DNA of 64,000 nucleotides from Novakomyces olei (Eukaryota; Ascomycota; Novakomycetes; Novakomycetales; Novakomycetaceae), in the NCBI GenBank assembly GCA_016906335.1, contig JADEYG010000009.1, positions 797,001 through 861,000 on the forward strand, in the 5' to 3' direction. Below the pieces are notes generated by a model. The model did no database searches. It was not told the DNA's origin and was given only the letters and a program-made list of their open reading frames with translations. Shown one piece after another: positions 56,525-64,000 of the stretch. The translations under genes were made by a program, and so were the position numbers. Numbering within the stretch: the first letter of the stretch is position 1; every line of letters starts with the position of its first letter.

Positions 56525-59500
56525 TTACAGCAAAGGTTTCCATCCTGCCACTGCCGTGTCATCAGTCGCATCAGAATCCATCAGATCCTTGCTTGCCCGT
56601 CTTGTTCTTGAAGGCAACGGAGGCGCTGCTGGATCTGTGTTTGCAGACGTCTCCTTTTCCACATGTCTGGCCGGTAATTCAGGTGCATGATCTTGTGCAA
56701 CATTATTGCCCTCAAAAGCAGCAATTAAATTTTTAATATTTGCCCGGGGCGAAGCTTCAGACTCCAGAGGCAGACTGCGAAGAGAAGCTGGTCGCTGCCT
56801 TCTCTCTGGCAATCCAAAAGACCCATTTGGCCGGTAGCTCTGCTGCTGGGCAGAAAGAGAAGGTAGAGAACTGGCAGAGCTTCTACTCGTTAAATTATGA
56901 TCCAAATTCCAATTCTGACGTTGATTCACTCTGGAGGCTTCAATCATTGGAGGAGCAAGCACAGGGTACTTTTGCAGTCCCTCTGGCTCTTCGTCCAGAA
57001 GGGAGGACGAAGTTGAAGAGCCATTATTGCTCTCCGCTGTGCGTACAGACCGCCTAGATGGAGGCGGTGAAGGCTTTGCTACATCAATAAGATTCTGTTT
57101 GCCCTGGGGCAAAGAGGAATTAGTTGCTTTCCCATCAACTACCGACTGTTTTAGATCGTGCTGCAGTTGCCTTTTAGCTGATGGTTTAGGCACAAAATCC
57201 GGTTCAATCGTTCTCATAAACGGATCGGAGGGTTTGCTGGGGTTTAGTATATACTTTGTATTAAAATCTTGCTCGCTTGGAGCATCCGGCAAAAGTACAC
57301 GAGCGTGCTGGCCGTTTCGCAGCCACCATCGCTCCTTATCAGAACTCGGTCGCGCCAGCTGATCGGGAGCCATACTCGTCCGGTACGTGTCAACCGTCTC
57401 CCGGCCGAGTGAAGGATCGCCGAGCCTTTTGCTCCGCTGAGTGTACAATTCCTCACTCATTTGTGCTCTCAACTTTTCGTCAATGACAACAATGTCCGCC
57501 TCGAACTCTCCATAGATAGGTTTGTGATCGGAGACAAGCAAATTTGCACAGTAATATGACAACTGCCTCAGGTTTCGACCACGATAAACAATGCGATCCG
57601 TCCACGCTGGGATCCGTTGCTTCTCCGAAGTATCGTAATTCGATGTACCAATATCGAATTTATAAGTGGGCGGGAAAGTTACGGGCAGTTCGATAAAGTA
57701 GGGGAAAACTGTGCCCGACATCATTTGCAAATTTAGCTGATCATGGTCATAGAGCAGCTTAAAGTTGCCCTTTTGTATCATATCTTTGACCGTGTCAATA
57801 TCCAGTCGCGAAATACGGTAGTTGAAATCCCCGAGCCAAATAACAGCATCATGATCGTTTATTACTCGGCCCCTTTGGAATCTGAGGCCATGGTTTATGG
57901 TGTAGTAGTCACGGTTCCTCTCATCGTAGTTACCGTACCCAGCAGCGAGATGAGCAGTGACAAAACATAAGCGAGAGGATCCATAGTCCATTCGAATTGC
58001 CACTGCTCCTTTGTTACCAGACATGCCTTTTAACCCAGTCTTTTTCACTGAACCTTCCACGTTCTTGATCATATCCAGTTTGTCCCGGCGAGAAAAGATC
58101 ATAAGCACAGCGCCCACCAGTTGTCCGGACCGGAGAAGCACGTAGTCTCCTCCAGCGGCCTTGAGGCAGTCTGCTACTGCCACCTCCCAGTACCGTCGGC
58201 GCGCAGGGTCGGTGGACATGACCTGCTGTGGCGTCAATTCTACTACTTCCTGCAGACCTATAACGTACAGCTCTGCAGTGGGAGCAGATCCACTGGGGAC
58301 CAGCCATTTTTGTAAATTTGTTTCCTCCTTACCGTTCAGATTGTACGAAGCGGCAAATATGCTTATCGCTTCATGGCGGGTAAATTTCTTGGACTGCCTA
58401 GCCAGCACTGCCATTACGTAGTCGTTGATTGGATCATAAAGCCTTACGGGGCTCTGGTTAACGAGCCTCCCCAATAGCATATCAATAGTTTGTTGACGAG
58501 ACTTGTCCTGGAAATTGTTAATGTAGGCTCGGCCTACGCTCTTTGACAGATCGTTGAGCGCTCCAGCAATACTCATTTTGCCTCTGCGCGTATGACTGGA
58601 CTTTAGGGCGCCCGTGCCCGCATATATCTTGGATAAGGCATCGCCATTATTTGCCCAAATTCCGGAGATATAGAGCCAAAACTCAGGCTGAGGAAAGATT
58701 GAACGTAAATTCAATACTTGCGCTACCACCATACGGCCAATAATGTCTTGGATAACATTTGTACGGTCCAAGCAGTCTAAACAGTTGACCCGGAAAACAC
58801 CCGTTTGCAAGGACAAGGGAGACCCATTAGCATCCTCGAGATAAAATCCAAATCTGGCAATAGAGTCAGCCAGCAGGGGTCTAATCCTTTCCGCTTGTTC
58901 AAAAGTGCGCACTTGTGCGTGGTAATCAAATTCTGTATAGAGCAATTGATCCTTCAAATCCTCAGAGATTGCAATGTTCTGACGGAAAAGTTCCGTTAAT
59001 GATTGCTCTCCGGAACTGGAGCCCAATAGATTTACAATATGAACAGGACCATACTTTGTCACGAGAGAATCAAAATGTTTAACAAAGGCAGCGTTGGTGG
59101 CCTCAATGGACCGAGTAATTTCAATTTTTTGACCAAAAAATTGCATGCCTTCTTGCTCCCAGAACACGGGGACACTTCCACGTACTTGGCAAAAGCTCAT
59201 TGTCCATTCTTTTGTCCGTAGAATCATCTCCGTCTCTACGAAATTAGACACGTTTCCATCGTCGTCGATTCCTCTCGAGTTGAAACGGGTTCCAGCGCGT
59301 CTGCAACTGAGTCGAGATATGAGAGATACAGCACACGGTACAGAACCGACATGCAAGGGAATTGTTTCAGCAAATCCGCGGATGGCACATGTAAGGAAAC
59401 GACCCTTGTCCATACGCGGCATCTCATCCTCTCGTAAATGTGAACGGAAATTTAATAATTCGTCCATCATGTATCGATTCCACATAAACTGGTCATCGAT

Positions 59501-60225
59501 ATCCGTCCATTTCTGCTCACTGCTGTCAGAAGACACGGATCTGGCAATTAGCACATAAACTCTACTGAAAAAAAAAAAAAGCACATGTCTAGGCCATGTC
59601 CATCGTTTTGCTTGTTTCTTTTTGTTTATTCCTATTTAAATAAATCAGGAGAGAGAATACCGGTGTTCGAGACGCGCAGTGAGATCAAAATCAGAGGAAA
59701 AGTAAAAGCTGCCACCGGAAACGAGCTTTCGCAAAGAAGAGCATGGGTGCTCCAAGTTTGTCGGCCGTACATGCGCAGCCGTCTCATCATCCATAGCTTC
59801 CACTTGCTCGTCAAATCCAGTAGCATTATCATACAGCGAATTATTTATACAATGAAACTCGACGCCTAAAATCCGTTCAACTCTTTCCTGTGGACGTACG
59901 ACAGCAACGCGGGAAGTATGAGTGATAACCCCGATAAAAACGTCTGCCGTCGATTAGTTTGAAAAGAACAATTAATTATGAAAAATTGAAAACGGCACTT
60001 TGCTGCCCACTTACCATTCTCAATACTGACGAGACCAAGGCAGCCGAAAATGCCCTGCGTTGGCGAGATTTGCTTGTACCGGGACGACTCAAAAGCAGAC
60101 CAGCGTAGAAACTCGGCAATGCATTGCTGCCCGCCTGATTCTTCTTGGGCCGGACGGAGAACTAGCACATCTTCACTTGTGGCCAGCGCAATGGCGCGCG
60201 GGGTTTCCCGCAGATAGCAGTGCAT
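56525..60225 (-). CDS. Synaptojanin-type inositol polyphosphate phosphatase (Sac1 + 5-phosphatase), three exons
   Basis: Exons 60015-60225, 59661-59943 and 56525-59540, in phase, 1169 residues. A two-domain phosphoinositide phosphatase like yeast Inp52/Inp53, acting in endocytosis/trans-Golgi traffic. The N-terminal Sac1 domain includes the WNRYM segment, RGIDDDGNVSNFVETEMIL and the CX5R loop VNCLDCLDRTNV. The 5-phosphatase shows VIGLQEVVELTPQQ, GNKGAVAIRM, WLGDFNYRI, PAWTDRIVYRG and SDHKPIYGEF, all catalytic signatures complete. The C-terminal tail is Pro/Ser-rich with PPPSRR and LPARHVEK, suitable for SH3 partners. The second intron (59541-59660) has a poly-T tract and TGCTAAT. Which Inp paralog it is cannot be decided. 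Confidence 0.92.
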
Positions 60226-61128
60226 ACTTTAAGCCATGAGAGCCAACGTGTTTCCCGCCGGACGTGTTTGCGTTGTGCTTACTATGATATATCAGCTATA
60301 CATTAGTTTTGTAAGGAGATATCAATAATAATGTGGGTGAAACTGGGCAGTGATAAATTATCGCAGTTGGCTTCCACTCATTTTCCTTTTTAATATTTAA
60401 ATTTGGACAACGAGTATAAATTCAGTATAACCAATAATATTTATTGGGTATAATAACTGAGTATAACTGAGTATAACTGAGTATAACTGAGTATAACTGA
60501 GTATAACTGAGTATAATTTAGAATGACTGAGTATACTGCAAAGTTTAATATTTCAAGATTTACTGTTTGTAGGAGCATTCTACTTTTCGAGTGTACATCT
60601 ACGGATTGAGAGGGCATTCCGAAACCCGAGACCAATATTGTTTTTGATAAATAAAAGGACAAAATCAAACTGCCGGTCGGATGCAGTGTTATGGGTTTGC
60701 ATAGCTGTACAGCCTCCGATTATTTACTCTGAAGCATAAACAGTTATAGCAATCTGAGTAAAGTACTATGGTAACATTTGTTAAATTTACATGCGAGTAC
60801 ATTTTGGATAGGTAACGGCATTTCTTCTCTTTAGATCGCCATAAGGAGTATACACCGTTTGCAATAATTGTCACGACTTTGGTAAACTGTGTAGCAATAC
60901 CATATGCGCGTCCACGGCCTGTGGTAATCCAAGAAAAGCGAGCCAATTTTGTATTACGTGCGCCATTGGAAATAAAAAAACAACACATGCCCTGAATCTA
61001 ATTCAATTTGTGTAATATATTACAATTGCCAATTCCAAACACTCTCACTGCCTCCATTTTATGATTTTTTTTTCATTAATCGTATCTGGCGTCCATCAAT
61101 TAGAGTCCATCCAGCAGCAATGCCTCAA
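60226..61128. other. Intergenic region with GAGTATAACT decamer array
   Basis: At 60452-60530, seven to eight copies of GAGTATAACT. The rest has only short frames (for example 60689-60988 minus) without family character. No RNA gene recognised. Confidence 0.7.
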
Positions 61129-61466
61129 TTATACAGCAGAGATATACAAAACTACGAGTCAGCGCCGTTGCTTCAGTCAGCATACCATTATTTCCACGTA
61201 TAAACGCATCGCCGTACGAGCCAATCTCTTTTCCATTCACAAATTCTTGCGTTTGCTCTAAAGCTAGATTCATGTACCCGTCCAAGCATGTCAGGACACC
61301 TGCAGTAATAATTAGGCTTGCGCTCAAATTCAATGAAAATGGCATTACCGGTATAATCGACGCCAGAGTTCAGCCGTACACGCACCTGCTGACCCACGAT
61401 CCGTCGCAGAAACTCTGCTGGGCCACCAGCGGCCGCAGACGTACCATTTTCCTCGTCAGAAGCCAT
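61129..61466 (-). CDS. LSM6: U6 snRNA-associated LSm6, three exons
   Basis: Exons 61349-61466, 61186-61299 and 61129-61151 total 255 nt, 84 residues. Subunit of the LSm1-7 decay ring and the LSm2-8 U6 ring. Sequence: PAEFLRRIVGQQVRVRLNSG VDYT/G, then VLTCLDGYMNLALEQTQEFV, YGDAFIRGNN/VLYISAV, the full Sm1 and Sm2 motifs. Introns of 49 and 34 nt interrupt both Sm motifs; the second is one of the shortest in the window and its last exon has only 23 coding bases. Confidence 0.95.
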
Positions 61467-61624
61467 GTGTGAATGAGTGCCAGACTTGTATTTTGACTTT
61501 ATGCTATTTACTTGTGCAAGAACTAGATATATTATAATTTATTTCGTTATAATTTATTTTACAACTTTTTATCAAACTACCGACTCTTTTTAATTATATA
61601 TTCTGATCAGTCAGCGCAGACGGC

Positions 61625-64000
61625 ATGAGCGCGCTTCGAGGCATTAATGGTATCTCAATGTATCCCAATTGCAAATATTTACCTTTCAAAGACGCTCTAC
61701 AAAACGGTTCATTTAAACTTGCCTTGACGCTGTGCTCAAAAGCGTTAAAAAGACAGCCCAAGTCACCGTCTGTGCTGGTAAGCTCTGAATTGTGCTTTGG
61801 TATTCGATGTGCTAACAGACTCTGAGGCATTGCAAGCTTTAGCGCTTCATCGCAGTGGCAAAGCCGATCAGGCATGTGCACAGTTTTCAGTACTGACAGA
61901 GTTCGCAAAGGATACCGTGGTCCTCGACGCTTTACAGCAATACTATGAAGACCTGAAAGACTGCAAGTTGGATATAATTTAGCATGATCTAATTCCTGTC
62001 TGTAGACGCGAGTCTTTGCCGTACTTTTGAAGCTGCGTGCAACGAGTCCGATAAAATTACTGTGGAGCCACTTGCGAGAGAATGGTTCTTCGCAATGTGC
62101 CGATACGAATACCTGCCGGGCATGCAAAAGGTACGTAGTGTTCGCTGCGAGTTCAATCGCTTACAGACAGGCGGCCGTTTACTTGCAAAGAAACTGCAAA
62201 CAGAATGCCTACGTCTACTGGTACCTGCTATCGCTGCTTCTCAATGCTGTAAGTTTACGTATTTTATGTCGGAATCCAGTCTAAACTCAATTTTGGTACT
62301 AGAAAAAAACACAAAATACTGGAGAGCAGACGCTTCAAAGCTCGCTAGCAGAGAAAATGGCACAGAGGCTTGTGGACTCGAATCAAGTATCTACAGCGGA
62401 ACAGTTTCATCTTGTACTGGATACTTTTTTATTCCGCAACTTGAACGAACAGTCTCTCAGTCTACTGGAACACGATGCCTATCAGTCCCTGGTTATGAGC
62501 GATGTCGACTTGATTCGTAGCCGAATTGATCTTTTGATTAGTCTTGAAAAATGGCCAGAACTCGTCAGTTTTTGCTCGCGTCTCGTGAACTCAAACGAGC
62601 TGTTTGATTACAAGAGTCTCCAGGGATGGTTGACGGGGTTACAAAAACAAAAAGCAAAAGATCCTTCATATTTTGAACAAGAGGCCAACAAATTTGTATC
62701 ATTTCTTAAAGATCGTAAGGATCGGAACAGTGTACTAGTTTACGCTGAAGTTTTATCCAACCCGGTATTTGGACCGGTCCAAGGTCCGCAGGGACTTTTC
62801 CATGTTTTCAATCATTTATCATCAAAAGCCTGCTGTTTTGAAGACATTCATTCCCTGTCGGATCGTTTCCCGCTGCCAGAAGAATCTTTTCACGGCTTTA
62901 TACGCGAAATTGGGCTCCGGTACTTGGATGGAGATATGACGACGCGGATAAATATATTGAAATTGGAAATATGTTATTCTACGAAGCAAGAATCAGAGTT
63001 TGTGACCAGCATTTTGTGCAGGGCCAGCGATCTATACTTTACAAGCGCTGAAAAAGACGATAGCTCTGCTGGAGATGACGCACTTTTAATAGTTGTTTAT
63101 TGTATATTGTACGCTACCAAGCTCTCAAACTCTGGACTACGGGAAGCGCTGGCTTGGTTGGAGTACGGAATCCAGCAAAATGGTCACAATTACCACTTTA
63201 AACTCGTTGCTCTGATACTTTACAAGAGACTAGGGTGCTTTGACAAGGTATTGCAGCTTTACGCGGCTTTAAATGTAGGGCAAATACAGATCGATACAGT
63301 TTCGCACTACGCTCTTAGCGAAATCTCCCGACTCTATCCTTGTCCCCGACAGCAACATGCTTTACTCCTGCTTCGGCATTCGACTGACTATTATACAGAA
63401 GCCGGCGGAGAGATGATGGAAATGTTACGTCTTGCCTTTGAGAACGGGGCTTTTTCTCAAGTCGAAGGCTTCTTCCAGTTTAAGGACAGACTCGATCGCA
63501 GTGTGTGGCTGGAATCAGTCCAGACTGAATACGGGTTTTCCCGCGAAAGTTCGAGAGAAAGCGGCCGACTTACTGGGCCAGTAAAGCTCAATACTGATGC
63601 TGAATCGGATCCTGCACTGCTTTCTGATAATCGCGATTACAGTTTGATTCCACAGTTTTATGGGTGGTCGGGTAATGTAAAGCAATACTTGTCTGACGAT
63701 TTGCGGGTCGATGTGTACCGAGTAAGGGTACGTACCTTAGGCGCAAATGTGCGATTTGCTCTGCGTTCAGGTAGACTTGATGCAGTCTTGCCAGTAGTTG
63801 CATCAATAGAAGGTTTACAAGACCAATTAAAAGGGCCGGACTTGGTAGAGGCGCTCTTTTTAAAGGCTATATGCCAATTGGCCTGCACAAGTCTAGGAGA
63901 CAAGGGGAAAGACGGATTGGGTAAAGCTGCTGACGGGTCTGACTTTTTGGATGAGCTTAAAAGACTTTACCAGTCTCTCACTGAAACCAGCCAGCCACTA
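61625..64000 (+). CDS. MDM20: NatB auxiliary subunit Mdm20/Naa25 (3' end beyond window)
   Basis: Exons 61625-61777, 61827-61966, 62013-62130, 62171-62248 and 62303 to the window end, about 728 residues visible. Mdm20 anchors the Naa20 catalytic subunit of N-terminal acetyltransferase B at the ribosome. TPR-like helices: YLPFKDALQNGSFKLALTLC, SKALKRQPKSPSVL/ALQALALHRSGKADQ, and later EALAWLEYGIQQNGHNYHFK, LVALILYKRLGCFDKVLQLY and IQIDTVSHYALSEISRLYP, the conserved Naa25 core. Introns of 46, 49, 40 and 54 nt. In the first two, the acceptor that keeps frame is not the first AG after the branch point (CTAACAG...GAG and TGTAG...GAG). The last exon has no ATG near its start. Confidence 0.88.

Overview
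This window looks like an ordinary, gene-dense chromosome segment of a fungus, most likely an ascomycete. It carries about 30 protein genes in 64 kb on both strands, and one tRNA gene. The evidence for a fungus is the gene set: Med13, Sec24, TMS1/Serinc, Bsd2, ferric reductase, Ctr, L-arabinitol-type dehydrogenase, an Ino4-like bHLH and a DUF2433 protein. Introns are small (34 to about 290 nt) with GTANGN donors and CTAAC/CTAAT branch points. Several genes have yeast-like tiny first exons. TTAGGG-type motifs suggest canonical telomeres. I infer a lineage outside the filamentous Pezizomycotina (Taphrinomycotina or an early-branching Saccharomycotina), but cannot prove this from the sequence.

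Layout. 1-5 kb: SURF6/RRP14 (5' end outside the window), BET4 (Rab prenylation) with a large TCAA array inside an intron, COQ9, and tRNA-Leu(UAA). 5-15 kb: an RS/RRM mRNP protein, TMS1, a small unrecognised protein, RBA50 (Pol II assembly), BSD2 (Rsp5 adaptor) and HEM4 (heme). 15-24 kb: a putative fungal transcription factor, an Ino4-like bHLH, a small secreted wall-type protein with a nearby duplicated fragment, and SEC24 (COPII). 24-32 kb: MED10, NSE2 (SUMO ligase of SMC5/6), a DUF2433 phosphoesterase-like protein and a TBF1/Taz1-like telobox-binding protein. 32-42 kb: ferric reductase and copper transporter (divergent pair), polyol dehydrogenase, RFC4 and arginase. 42-64 kb: MED13, sterol acyltransferase, ABD1 cap methyltransferase, a Cys-rich small protein, GFA1 (chitin precursor), a synaptojanin-type phosphatase, LSM6 and MDM20 (3' end outside the window).

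The genes are mostly unlinked housekeeping functions. The one functional neighbourhood is the divergent FRE/CTR pair for reductive metal uptake. Exon structures given below were joined by eye; in most genes the total coding length is a multiple of three and family motifs run across each junction, which supports them strongly.

The most interesting features are regulatory or structural rather than a new system. TTAGGG-type motifs are over-represented along a window that also encodes a telobox-binding protein. Start codons in BET4 and GFA1 sit on 3-nt and 5-nt exons. An RS domain in the RRM protein has no in-frame ATG on its exon. Simple-sequence arrays are numerous, including four-base arrays shared by two loci and three coding arrays in MED13. 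I saw no transposon, virus-like element, CRISPR array or rRNA gene.
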